37,323 nucleotides of DNA from Halovenus sp. (GTDB lineage Archaea; Halobacteriota; Halobacteria; Halobacteriales; Haloarculaceae), in the NCBI GenBank assembly GCA_028274925.1, contig JAQCNR010000457.1, positions 1 through 37,323 on the forward strand. The letters run 5' to 3'. Positions 25,642 to 33,010 of this stretch are shown here, piece by piece. The notes under the pieces were generated by a model. The model was not told the DNA's origin. It saw nothing but the letters and a program-made list of their open reading frames with translations, and ran no database searches. Numbering within the stretch: the first letter of the stretch is position 1; each line of letters starts with the position of its first letter. The position numbers were made by a program, and so were the translations under genes.

Positions 25642-26520
25642 CTACCCGGTTAGCTCGACGTAGACGAAGACGACGATGAACGAGAGCGAGAACCCCAATA
25701 GATGGACGTAGACGTCCAGCACCCCGGTGTCGAGGGTGACAATCTCACGGAATCCGATGAAGGGATAGGAGACGATGAGGCCGAGGCCAGCCCCCGCGAG
25801 TTCGGCGTACCCGAACCGGTCGAAACGCTCTCTGAGCGCTGCGTTCTGCAGGTGCGAGCCTCGACGGACCCAGAGGGTTACGTAGCCGATGCCAAGGCTG
25901 ATCGAGGCGGCCCCAATCTGGAGGCGCCACGCCCGGCCTGGCAATGTAATGAGTGCAATCACGCCAGATATCACGAACAGTACTGCCGGTGCGTATCGGT
26001 TGTTCTCTGTCTCGAGAAATTGGTGTCCGATATAAGTGACCCACGCGACACAGAGCAATCCAAACAGTCCTGCGTTGAGCCCAGAAAAGCCCAGTATTTC
26101 GCGCTGGCGCGGAAAGAGCAGTTGCATCCCCGAGAGCGCGAACGGAAAGACCGCAAGCAGCGTCACGAACATTCCTCGAAACAACTGTCGCCGGTCGCTG
26201 AGTATACAGAGCAGATAGGTAACCGGAGCGACAGCGAGATAGACGGCGAGATTTCCAAGCAGGTGGAGTTGCTGTCGGTGGACGAAATGCGAGAGATACG
26301 CCGTCCGAACGGTGGGGTTTCCACGCTCGAATACGAACTGCTCACAGGTTGGAGCTGGAAGCAAAAATACGACGACGAGTACCAGCGCCACAGGCATAAT
26401 TGCCGCTAAATCAACTGGGGATGTCGCTCGCACAACTGCTCGCCGAAAGCCCTTCCCGTTGATCTTTGTCATCGTTGTCTGGTCTGACTCCCCGACTTTG
26501 CTGTCGCCCTGCGTTGTCAT
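25642..26520 (-). CDS. Rhomboid-family intramembrane serine protease
   Basis: A 292-residue polytopic protease that cuts membrane helices of substrates. All active-site features are present: H81xxxxH86xxxN90 in helix 2, Ser146 in GFSG, and His273 in VHLLGF. At least six hydrophobic segments are seen, preceded by a charged cytoplasmic tail of about 35 residues. Its ATG overlaps the stop of the upstream gene by four bases (ATGA), so translation is probably coupled to that gene, which encodes a protein with a single C-terminal membrane helix. That partner is an obvious potential substrate. Related haloarchaeal rhomboids are poorly characterised. Confidence 0.88.
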   Translation of the reverse strand: MTTQGDSKVGESDQTTMTKINGKGFRRAVVRATSPVDLAAIMPVALVLVVVFLLPAPTCEQFVFERGNPTVRTAYLSHFVHRQQLHLLGNLAVYLAVAPVTYLLCILSDRRQLFRGMFVTLLAVFPFALSGMQLLFPRQREILGFSGLNAGLFGLLCVAWVTYIGHQFLETENNRYAPAVLFVISGVIALITLPGRAWRLQIGAASISLGIGYVTLWVRRGSHLQNAALRERFDRFGYAELAGAGLGLIVSYPFIGFREIVTLDTGVLDVYVHLLGFSLSFIVVFVYVELTG

Positions 26521-27491
26521 AGTGCGCGTCGTACTGCAGATGCTGTTCCAACGCCGAGTACCAGCCCGACGACCAGTACGAGCAGCCAGTTCAGCCCCCC
26601 GATTGCGGCCTGGCCGGACTGGAACGATTCCCCGAGTTCGGTGACTGAACCGGCGGCCTCTGCGCCAGCGCCGGGTTCTGAGTCTTCACCAACGCCCGTC
26701 CCGTCCTCAGCATCGGACTCGGGCGACGGCTCTGGTACGTCGGCCGGACCCGCAACGTCTGGTGGCGTTCCGTCTCCGCCGCCGTCACCTGTTCCGTCTC
26801 CGTCGTCGTCACCCGCTTGGTCTCCACCATCGTCACCCGTCTGATCTCCGCCGCCGTCACCTGTTCCGTCTCCACCATTGTCACCTGCTTGATCTCCACC
26901 GCCGTCACCCGCTTGATCTCCGCCGGAGTCCTCGGGTGACCCAGGTGCGCTATCACCACCGGACGGTCCGGATGTGTCGACTGGCACCTGCTCGAAGTCG
27001 CTCCCTCCACTATCGCTGGTGACGACAATGAAAAACCGGTCAAACTGCTCAATCTCCTCGGCGGCCCCTCTCGTATCGATGAGGACACCGACGCGAACCT
27101 CTTCACCCCCTTCGAGCGTCACCCCGGTCTCCTTACTCTCGATTGTCTGGCCTGGGTCCGCTCCGTGGTAGAACTCGACACCCGACACAGGTGTCTCGAA
27201 CCAAACGGTTGCAGTTGGCGAGCCGGTGTACTGAACGCGAAACACGCGGTCGAACCTTGTCACTGCCTCCCTGTTGACCCCGATTTTTGTGCCGTCCTCT
27301 GTGGTCTGAGTAAAATCGAGGCGCATGCTGCCGCCAGTCTGGACGGCATAGTCGCTGTTCGAACTCGTGGTTGGGGAGAGTTCGAGGTCAGCAGTGCTCA
27401 CTGGCTCTTGGCCTGCCTGACTGCCGGCTGTCGGGAACAACAGCAGACAGACGCCAACGAGGGCTACCGCCGTGAGTGCTGCTCGCCTCAT
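26517..27491 (-). CDS. Membrane-anchored DUF1102-like protein with Gly/Asp repeat stalk
   Basis: A 324-residue surface protein: Sec signal (about 1-26), a beta-rich domain (about 33-165), an acidic repeat stalk (190-242), a further acidic linker, and one C-terminal membrane helix (about 298-318) ending in RRAL. The domain has KIGVNREAVTRFDRVFRVQYTG, GVEFYHGADPG and GEEVRVGVLIDTRG, the pattern of DUF1102 proteins. It lacks the PGF-CTERM tripartite signal, so it is probably held by the helix itself. It is translationally coupled to a rhomboid protease, which could release it. A minus-strand TTTTATTAC (27508-27516) is a plausible TATA element. Confidence 0.78.
   Translation of the reverse strand: MRRAALTAVALVGVCLLLFPTAGSQAGQEPVSTADLELSPTTSSNSDYAVQTGGSMRLDFTQTTEDGTKIGVNREAVTRFDRVFRVQYTGSPTATVWFETPVSGVEFYHGADPGQTIESKETGVTLEGGEEVRVGVLIDTRGAAEEIEQFDRFFIVVTSDSGGSDFEQVPVDTSGPSGGDSAPGSPEDSGGDQAGDGGGDQAGDNGGDGTGDGGGDQTGDDGGDQAGDDDGDGTGDGGGDGTPPDVAGPADVPEPSPESDAEDGTGVGEDSEPGAGAEAAGSVTELGESFQSGQAAIGGLNWLLVLVVGLVLGVGTASAVRRAL
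26766..26924 (-). repeat. 24-bp tandem repeats coding for an eight-residue Gly/Asp unit
   Basis: Within the membrane-anchored protein, residues 190-242 are 6.6 units of the form GGD-x-x-GD-x (for example GGDQAGDG, GGDQTGDD, DGDGTGDG). Units differ mainly at positions 4, 5 and 8. At DNA level this is an imperfect 24-bp tandem array, prone to length change. The segment probably forms an extended, highly acidic, possibly calcium-binding stalk. Confidence 0.85.
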
Positions 27492-27562
27492 ATCCTGTGT
27501 ATACGTAATAAAAGCTACACAAAAATCATAGTATTACGCTGCCTGAGACGAATCTGGGACAG

Positions 27563-28150
27563 TCAGAACCGCTTGGCACCGTCTGGTAACAGCGCGTCGA
27601 TGTTCTCGACAGTCGCCTCGAGATACGGATCGTCATCGCGTTCGGTTAGTTCAACTGAGTCCCGAAGTTGGCCGAACTCCTCTCGCAACTCGGTATAGCG
27701 CTCGCTCTGTTGAAGCTGCTCGTAATTTAGTTTGGCTTCGAGCGTCGCTAGCTTCGAGCCGAGTTCGACAATCTGTTGAATCTGTTCGTCCAATCGGTCT
27801 CGTTTGAGCATTCGCTCGACAGCATCGTTCAATTGCGCCCCAGAGACCGGTTTGACAAGATACTCGTCGAAATCGAGAGTTACCATATCCATGTCTGGGT
27901 CCACGGCCGTGACCATAACGACCCAGCAGCCGAGTTCACGCTCTCGGACACGTTCTAGCACCTCGTCGCCGTTCATCTCTGGCATCCGGCGGTCGAGCAA
28001 CATGACATCGACAGCCGTATCGAGTTTCTCGAGCGCCTCTTGCCCCGAATTTGCGGTTTGAGTCGTGTACGTATCATCCAACTGTTCCCGATACGTTCCG
28101 ACGACATCTGGCTTGTCGTCGACGATCAGAACCTCCGGATCCCCTGTCAT
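27563..28150 (-). CDS. HalX-type response regulator
   Basis: A 195-residue protein with a receiver domain (about 1-115) and a C-terminal helical HalX domain. In the receiver, Asp11-Asp12 form the acidic pocket, Asp53 (LLDRRMPEM) is the phosphorylation site, Thr81 is the switch residue and Lys100 (LVKPV) the conserved Lys. The HalX part contains the coiled-coil-like LGSKLATLEAKLNYEQLQQS. HalX regulators have no DNA-binding domain and work with partner histidine kinases; none is encoded nearby. I choose the ATG at 28150 since TTAATTAT (28174-28181) then lies about 26 bases upstream. A 14-bp palindrome falls in between. Confidence 0.88.
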   Translation of the reverse strand: MTGDPEVLIVDDKPDVVGTYREQLDDTYTTQTANSGQEALEKLDTAVDVMLLDRRMPEMNGDEVLERVRERELGCWVVMVTAVDPDMDMVTLDFDEYLVKPVSGAQLNDAVERMLKRDRLDEQIQQIVELGSKLATLEAKLNYEQLQQSERYTELREEFGQLRDSVELTERDDDPYLEATVENIDALLPDGAKRF

Positions 28151-28155
28151 CGGTC

Positions 28156-28169
28156 GAGATATATATCTC
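28156..28169. repeat. Perfect palindrome in the HalX promoter
   Basis: GAGATATATATCTC lies between the likely TATA element (28174-28181, minus strand) and the HalX ATG at 28150. A protein bound here would cover the transcription start. The inner TATATAT could also serve as an alternative TATA element, which weakens the operator reading. Confidence 0.5.
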
Positions 28170-28200
28170 CTGATAATTAACCGTTCTGATAAACCGACGG

Positions 28201-28440
28201 CTATAGTCGTCAGCACAAGGGAAAAGCAGGGGGTTGCCCCCCAGCGTGTGACACTACGGAGCCAGATGGCTCCAATATTTCATATGAGGGCCAGAAGAAT
28301 AAGACTGCTGGCTGGCTCTCAATTCTGATTTTGGCCGTTCTAGGCGATAGTTGGTCCGGTTTGAGCGGTTGCTATCCGCTAGGTCGTTCGTGGTGGTCTG
28401 AAGAGAGACCGATATGGAAAACTACCGTCGTCGGCTTGTA
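28201..28440. other. Hairpin-rich intergenic region, candidate structured RNA
   Basis: Five short stems follow each other: 28229-28241 (GGGGG/CCCCC, 3-base loop), 28258-28264 with 28267-28273 (7 bp), 28286-28294 with 28312-28320 (9 bp with one G-U), 28364-28368 with 28376-28380 (5 bp) and 28395-28399 with 28406-28410 (5 bp). No open reading frame here looks coding. Stem density is higher than in other gaps of the window except the MITE-like element. It may be a small RNA transcribed divergently from the HalX gene, or a decayed element. Confidence 0.35.
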
Positions 28441-28458
28441 CAGCAGTTTGCCCCGCAG

Positions 28459-28466
28459 TTATATAC
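28459..28466 (+). promoter_or_regulatory. TATA element of the RIO/Bud32-like kinase gene
   Basis: TTATATAC is centred about 28 bases before the ATG at 28491, predicting a leaderless or almost leaderless transcript. Confidence 0.6.
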
Positions 28467-28490
28467 TCACAGAGAGTAAGTGAGCTATCC

Positions 28491-29288
28491 ATGGCAATTC
28501 GTGATCTTCTCAGGGGTGAGGTACCCGAGGAAGAACTCGAAGGACTCGCGGCCGAGGCCGCTGCCCGTCACGACGAGTCCTTCGACGATGTCCGCTTGCT
28601 CGACGCGGACAACTGGCTGTCGACGCCAGCCGTGGTCAACGAGCAGTTTTTCATCAAGATCATCAGCGGGCAGAATACGCTCGTCCACGGGCTGTTGACT
28701 ACTGGTCGAAATATCGGTGTCTTCGCGAGCGGATCGGAGGGGTTTTTCCAGCGATTCGAGACACCGTACGCGATGGCCGAACACGAACTCGAATCGACGA
28801 AAAAAATGCAGGAGCTGGGCGTCAATTCTCCCGAACCGCTGGAAGCCTTCGAGTACGACGGCTACGGTGTCGTTGTGCTTGAGTATCTCTCCGATTTCAA
28901 GACGCTCGATGACCTCGACACCGAGGCTGTCGAGGCCGCCGTCCCGGACCTGTTTGCCGCCCTCGCAGAGATGCACGCTGCCGACCTTGTGCACGGGGAC
29001 CTGCGGGCAGAGAACGTCCTGATCGCCGACGGCGAACTGTATTTCATCGACGCGACGAAGGTGAACGAGAACGGTATTGCCGACGCACGGTCGTACGACA
29101 TTGCCTGTGCGCTGGCCGCGCTCGAACCGATAATTGGGGCTGGCCCGACTGTCGCCGCCGCCAGCGACTACTACGACGACGACGTGCTGACTGCGGCTGA
29201 GGGCTTTCTGGACTTTGTCAACATCCGTCCGGACCACGACTTCGACACGCTGGCGATCAAGGGCGAACTCGACAAACAGCTGAGCTGA
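28491..29288 (+). CDS. RIO/Bud32-like atypical protein kinase
   Basis: A 265-residue small kinase-fold protein. FFIKII places the ATP-binding Lys at 56, HGDLRAEN has catalytic Asp170 and Asn175, and YFIDATK supplies the metal-binding Asp187 in place of DFG. The catalytic loop HGDL is shared with RIO kinases and Bud32. The absence of a long activation segment fits these atypical families, which act in ribosome maturation or tRNA modification. It is too different to call RIO1, RIO2 or Bud32 itself, and its substrate is unknown. It stands alone with its own promoter. Confidence 0.78.
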   Translation: MAIRDLLRGEVPEEELEGLAAEAAARHDESFDDVRLLDADNWLSTPAVVNEQFFIKIISGQNTLVHGLLTTGRNIGVFASGSEGFFQRFETPYAMAEHELESTKKMQELGVNSPEPLEAFEYDGYGVVVLEYLSDFKTLDDLDTEAVEAAVPDLFAALAEMHAADLVHGDLRAENVLIADGELYFIDATKVNENGIADARSYDIACALAALEPIIGAGPTVAAASDYYDDDVLTAAEGFLDFVNIRPDHDFDTLAIKGELDKQLS

Positions 29289-29332
29289 GCCGCCAGAGCT
29301 GTCTCGAAACCGACAGCTGCCGTAACCCACAA

Positions 29333-29340
29333 CTAAATAC
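29333..29340 (+). promoter_or_regulatory. TATA element of the second F420 oxidoreductase gene
   Basis: CTAAATAC is centred 26 bases before the ATG at 29362, predicting a leaderless transcript. Confidence 0.6.
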
Positions 29341-29361
29341 TCCGGCTTGTAAGGTGCGAGC

Positions 29362-30366
29362 ATGACAGACAGAGACGTATTTCTCTCCGTCGGCGCACAG
29401 CCCTCGCTCGACGCGATGGTCGACCAGATTGAATTCGCCGAAGAACTCGGCTACGACTTCGCCTGGGCTCCGGAAACGTGGGGTCGTGACGCCGTGACAC
29501 TGCTCGCGACGGCCGCACACCGGACCGACGAAATCGGGCTTGGGACGAGTATTCTCAACGCCTACTCCCGGTCACCCTCGCTGCTGGGTCAGACTGCCGC
29601 GACGCTACAGGAGGCCAGCGACGGTCGCTTCCGCCTCGGTGTCGGCCCCTCAGGCCCAATTGTCATCGAGAACTGGCACGGGGCGGACTTCGGGAATCCG
29701 CTCCGGCGGACCCGCGAAACAGTTGAGATAATCAAGCAAGTTCTCACCGGCGAGGAAGTTTCCTACGACGGCGAGTACTTCGAACTCGATGGATTCCGAC
29801 TGCGCTCTGCCCTCCCAGAGACGACTCCGAAAGTCGACGCTGCAGGGTTGGGACCGAAGGCTGTCGAGATGTGTGGTCGCTTCGCCGACGGCTGGCACGC
29901 GACCACCTTCACCCACGACGGGTTGGCCGACCGGATGGACGACCTGGAGCGAGGGCTCGAACTCGGTGACCGCGACCACGAGCAGTTCCGCACGACGGTG
30001 TCGGTGACCTGCTGTGCGCTGGACGACTCCGAACACGCTCGGGACCTCGTTACGCAACACGTCGCCTTCTACATCGGTGGGATGGGCACGTACTACCGCG
30101 ACAGCATCGCTAGGCAGGGCCACGAAGACCTCGCACACTCGATTCACGACGCCTGGCAGGACAACGAACGCGACCACGCCCAGCAACTCGTCAGAGACGA
30201 ACTGCTCTCGCAGATGGATGTCGCCGGAACGCCGAAGGAAGCCCGCGAACAACTCGCAAAATACGAGGCCATCGACGGTGTCGACGCGGTCTATACGTCC
30301 TACCCGCGCGGTGCAAACGTCGACGAAATCAAACAGACGATGGAGGCGCTCGCGCCCGACCGCTAG
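29362..30366 (+). CDS. LLM-class F420-dependent oxidoreductase (second paralogue)
   Basis: A 334-residue luciferase-like fold protein close in layout to the one at 9962: EFAEELGYDFAWAPETWGRD, LGTSILNAYSRSPSLLGQTAATL, GRFRLGVGPSGP and FADGWHATTF correspond segment by segment. Both share VSYDGEYFE and AGTPKEAREQ-like stretches. It probably uses F420; the substrate is unknown. Several haloarchaea carry families of such paralogues. Its TAG overlaps the stop of the convergent amidotransferase gene in the palindrome CTAG (30363-30366). Confidence 0.88.
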   Translation: MTDRDVFLSVGAQPSLDAMVDQIEFAEELGYDFAWAPETWGRDAVTLLATAAHRTDEIGLGTSILNAYSRSPSLLGQTAATLQEASDGRFRLGVGPSGPIVIENWHGADFGNPLRRTRETVEIIKQVLTGEEVSYDGEYFELDGFRLRSALPETTPKVDAAGLGPKAVEMCGRFADGWHATTFTHDGLADRMDDLERGLELGDRDHEQFRTTVSVTCCALDDSEHARDLVTQHVAFYIGGMGTYYRDSIARQGHEDLAHSIHDAWQDNERDHAQQLVRDELLSQMDVAGTPKEAREQLAKYEAIDGVDAVYTSYPRGANVDEIKQTMEALAPDR

Positions 30367-31079
30367 TCGCCAGCGGCACTCGACCGCGTAGCCGTCTCCT
30401 CGCGAGTCTCGCGCACGAACGCGGTGAAGTTCTCGAACAGTTTCTTCGTCCGGCAGGCAGCGGCGTAGTTCTCCTCGGTGACGCCGTCGAGTACCGACTG
30501 CCGGCGTTCGGCCGACAACTGGTCTTTGCCGTCGGTAATCTTGCGGGCGGTTTCCATGTCGTACTCGGGGTGGAACTGCACGGTGAAGACGGAGCCGTGC
30601 CGGAAGCCGTGGATTCCGTAGTCGTTGGTCGCCAGTAGCTCTGCGCCCGGTGGTAGCTCCTCGACGCGGTCGGAGTGCGTCGTGAAGGCTGTGAAGCGCT
30701 CGTCGATACCGTCGAACAGCAGCGACTCGCCACTGTGTTCGATCTCCCGGTAGCCAATCTCGTACTCGTCCATCCCCGCGACGCGGCCGCCGAGCACGTC
30801 GGCCAGTAGTTGGTGGCCGTAACAGACGCCAAGAAAGGGCATCCCGGTCTCGATTGCGTCGCCGACCCAGCGCTTCAACGCACCAATCCACGGTTCGTCC
30901 CAGTACACTGAAGCGCGGGAGCCGGTGAGGACCGCAGCGTCGAACTCGAAACTGTCGGGGAGGTCACCCTCTGTGACGTTGTACTCCACCAGGTCGGCGT
31001 CCAGTTCCCGCCGAAAGTTCCGTCGGGTGTGGTCGCCGTCGTGGGCTGCGTTCAATAATGCGATGCGCAGTCGACTCAT
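30363..31079 (-). CDS. Class I glutamine amidotransferase
   Basis: A 238-residue single-domain amidotransferase of the GMP-synthase-like or GATase1 group. The nucleophile Cys86 is in GVCYGHQ and His170/Glu172 are in QFHPEYD, so the triad is intact. Its partner synthase domain is not encoded beside it, and such stand-alone members often act on small-molecule targets (for example gamma-glutamyl compounds). Substrate unknown. I start it at MSRLRIALLNAAH (31079); a 23-codon extension upstream lacks homology. It ends inside the stop of the F420 oxidoreductase gene. Confidence 0.87.
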   Translation of the reverse strand: MSRLRIALLNAAHDGDHTRRNFRRELDADLVEYNVTEGDLPDSFEFDAAVLTGSRASVYWDEPWIGALKRWVGDAIETGMPFLGVCYGHQLLADVLGGRVAGMDEYEIGYREIEHSGESLLFDGIDERFTAFTTHSDRVEELPPGAELLATNDYGIHGFRHGSVFTVQFHPEYDMETARKITDGKDQLSAERRQSVLDGVTEENYAAACRTKKLFENFTAFVRETREETATRSSAAGD

Positions 31080-31144
31080 TGGGTTAGTTACTGGACACGC
31101 GGACTTAAGTAACTCACCGGCTGCGAGTTCTGCCGGACTCGCGG

Positions 31145-31921
31145 TCACGCCGAGCGGTGGTCGTCGAGAAAGCCAGCAAGCCGGTCGGTCACCGCTCGGG
31201 CGTGTTCGACGTGAGCGAGATGTCGGCCCTCGACGGCCTCGAACTCGCCACGGGGCAAGTCTTCGGCCAGTTCACGACCAACCTCGGGGTCGATAACTGG
31301 GTCCTCGACGCCGTGGAAGACCAGCGCTGGCGTCGTGAGTTCGTACAGGGGGCCGGCGTCGAAGGACTCGACGGCAGCAATCTGTGCGTCCAGTCCCTCG
31401 GCGTGGTCATCCCCAATGCGCCACTGGAGTATCTGCTCGAAGGCGTCAGACTCTCGAAATGCCTGTGAGAACGCACCCACCGATGCGTCCCGGAACTGTG
31501 CCGCAGTCGCGCCCTCACCTGGGTGCAGTGCCCGAAGCGCCGCACTATCGACATCGTCTCCCAGTGGTGCGGTCCCAACGAGCGACAGCGAAGCAGCGCG
31601 GCCGTATTCGCGGGCGTATCTGAGCGCTATCATCCCACCGAGGCCAGCGCCGACGAGGTGGGCACGTCTGGCCGAGCTATCAGCAAGAATTGCTTCAAGA
31701 TCGGCAGCGAGTCGGTCGACATCGTATGGTCCTTCGGGCGCGTCGGACCGACCCGTCCCTCGCAGGTCCCACGCCAGTGTCCGGTACGGTCCGGCGAGTC
31801 CGTCGTACTGACCGGCCCACTGCCACGCCCCAAATCCACAGTCACCTACGAAGGCAACGCATTCGCCCTCGCCCGCAGTCTCGTAATAGAGGTCGGCACC
31901 ATCGTCGGTCGTCACGTACAC
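31145..31921 (-). CDS. Alpha/beta-hydrolase fold protein lacking the nucleophile Ser
   Basis: A 258-residue alpha/beta-hydrolase. Family features are the WDLRGTGRSD oxyanion-region loop, VFHGVEDPVIDP with the acid residue, and the late EGRHLAHVEHA with the His. The nucleophile elbow, normally G-x-S-x-G, reads GAGLGG with Gly93 in the Ser position, so classical ester hydrolysis is unlikely; a non-hydrolytic or unusual role, or a relative that has lost activity, is possible. The start is a GTG at 31921 (MYVTTDDG, a common opening in this group). It lies 65 bases upstream of the amidotransferase gene on the same strand. Confidence 0.8.
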   Translation of the reverse strand: MYVTTDDGADLYYETAGEGECVAFVGDCGFGAWQWAGQYDGLAGPYRTLAWDLRGTGRSDAPEGPYDVDRLAADLEAILADSSARRAHLVGAGLGGMIALRYAREYGRAASLSLVGTAPLGDDVDSAALRALHPGEGATAAQFRDASVGAFSQAFRESDAFEQILQWRIGDDHAEGLDAQIAAVESFDAGPLYELTTPALVFHGVEDPVIDPEVGRELAEDLPRGEFEAVEGRHLAHVEHARAVTDRLAGFLDDHRSA

Positions 31922-32009
31922 ACCACTCCTTCGAGTGCGGCAGGCAAATGCGTACTGGACCAGTTGGAAAGTCACAACTGACATGTGACAGTGTACCGAT
32001 TTCCGCTGT

Positions 32010-32504
32010 ATGTCAGCAGACGATACCGACACTGCGACGCTCACTTCCTCGTATACGGAGATGACTGAGATGCTGTTGCCCAACGACACGAACGCGCTGG
32101 GCCGCGCGCTAGGTGGTGTGGTGCTGCACTGGATGGATATCTGTGGCGCGATTGCCTCGCTACGCTTCTCGAATCAGGCCGTCGTTACGGCGTCGATGGA
32201 CCACGTCGATTTCAAAGCGCCAATCGACCTCGGCGAAATCGCCGTTATCGAGGCCTACGTCTACGACACCGGCCGAACGAGTGTCAACGTCAAAGTCGAC
32301 GTCCACGCGGAGAACCCACGGGCTGGCGACACCCGCGAGACAACCTCCTCGTTTCTGACCTTTGTCGCGATTGACGACAGTGGCAATCCAACAGCGGTTC
32401 CGGATTTGCTCTGTGAGACGGACAACGAACAGGCACTCCAAGAACAGGCCAAAGCCGAGCGCAAAGCAGAACTTGAAGCCCTCGTCGAACGACTCGACGA
32501 TTAA
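32010..32504 (+). CDS. Acyl-CoA thioesterase, hot-dog (YciA/BFIT type)
   Basis: A 164-residue hot-dog thioesterase. MLLPNDTNALGRALGGVVLHWMD has the Asn and Gly-rich helix start of the acyl-CoA hydrolase (YciA/Acot) group, and DHVDFKAPIDLGEI is the following strand. The C terminus is a charged helix (about 140-164). It cleaves acyl-CoA of unknown chain length. It differs from the smaller 4HBT-type enzyme at 9520. Its TAA overlaps the stop of the convergent cupin gene in TTAA (32501-32504). Confidence 0.88.
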   Translation: MSADDTDTATLTSSYTEMTEMLLPNDTNALGRALGGVVLHWMDICGAIASLRFSNQAVVTASMDHVDFKAPIDLGEIAVIEAYVYDTGRTSVNVKVDVHAENPRAGDTRETTSSFLTFVAIDDSGNPTAVPDLLCETDNEQALQEQAKAERKAELEALVERLDD

Positions 32505-32971
32505 TCCCAGTACGCTGTCTCCGCGTCTATCGGAAAATAACCCTCGAAGGAACGTTCTTCACGACCGCCCGGCGGCGAACCAACGTAGACACCGAACATC
32601 TCCTTGTCCGGGTAGATTGTTACGTCTGGCTCGTTCATCGTTGAGATGGCGAGATACCGCAGTGGGTCGTCGCTGTCGTTGACGACGCGGTGGCCGCCGG
32701 ACTCATCGGCCGGAAACGAGCAGAATGTGCCGGCGCTAATCTCTTCTGTGCCATCGGCTGCCCGAAGTTGCCCCTCGCCAGCGAGCACGTAGATGGCTTC
32801 CTCGTTGGCGGTGTGGTAGTGGTAGGGCCACGACCGCTCACCAGACGGCAGTTCGTAGAGACTACAGCCGAGTTGGTCAGTCTCTGCGGCCGTGCCGAGT
32901 TCCTTCCGGCGAAAGGTTGCCTCCTCTTTATCGTAGGTTTCCCAGTCGAGGTCGGATTCGTCAACCTGCAT
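32501..32971 (-). CDS. Cupin-domain protein
   Basis: A 156-residue protein with a double-stranded beta-helix. The first cupin motif is WPYHYHTANEEAIYVLAGEG (two His and Glu as metal ligands) and the second ends in HRVVNDSDDPLRYLAIST with one His. A single cupin of this type is used by many isomerases, oxygenases and sensors; the substrate is unknown. I start it at MQVDESDLDWETY (32971). It is followed on the same strand, upstream, by the acetamidase gene with 39 bases between, so both may be one transcript. Confidence 0.85.
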   Translation of the reverse strand: MQVDESDLDWETYDKEEATFRRKELGTAAETDQLGCSLYELPSGERSWPYHYHTANEEAIYVLAGEGQLRAADGTEEISAGTFCSFPADESGGHRVVNDSDDPLRYLAISTMNEPDVTIYPDKEMFGVYVGSPPGGREERSFEGYFPIDAETAYWD

Positions 32972-33010
32972 ACTGGGCCCGTCAACGGCCACAAAAATGT
33001 AGCTGTGGGC

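Noticed and set aside
26517..26610. PGF-CTERM archaeosortase signal at the end of the stalked protein
   Set aside because: The C terminus has a membrane helix and basic residues but no PGF motif.
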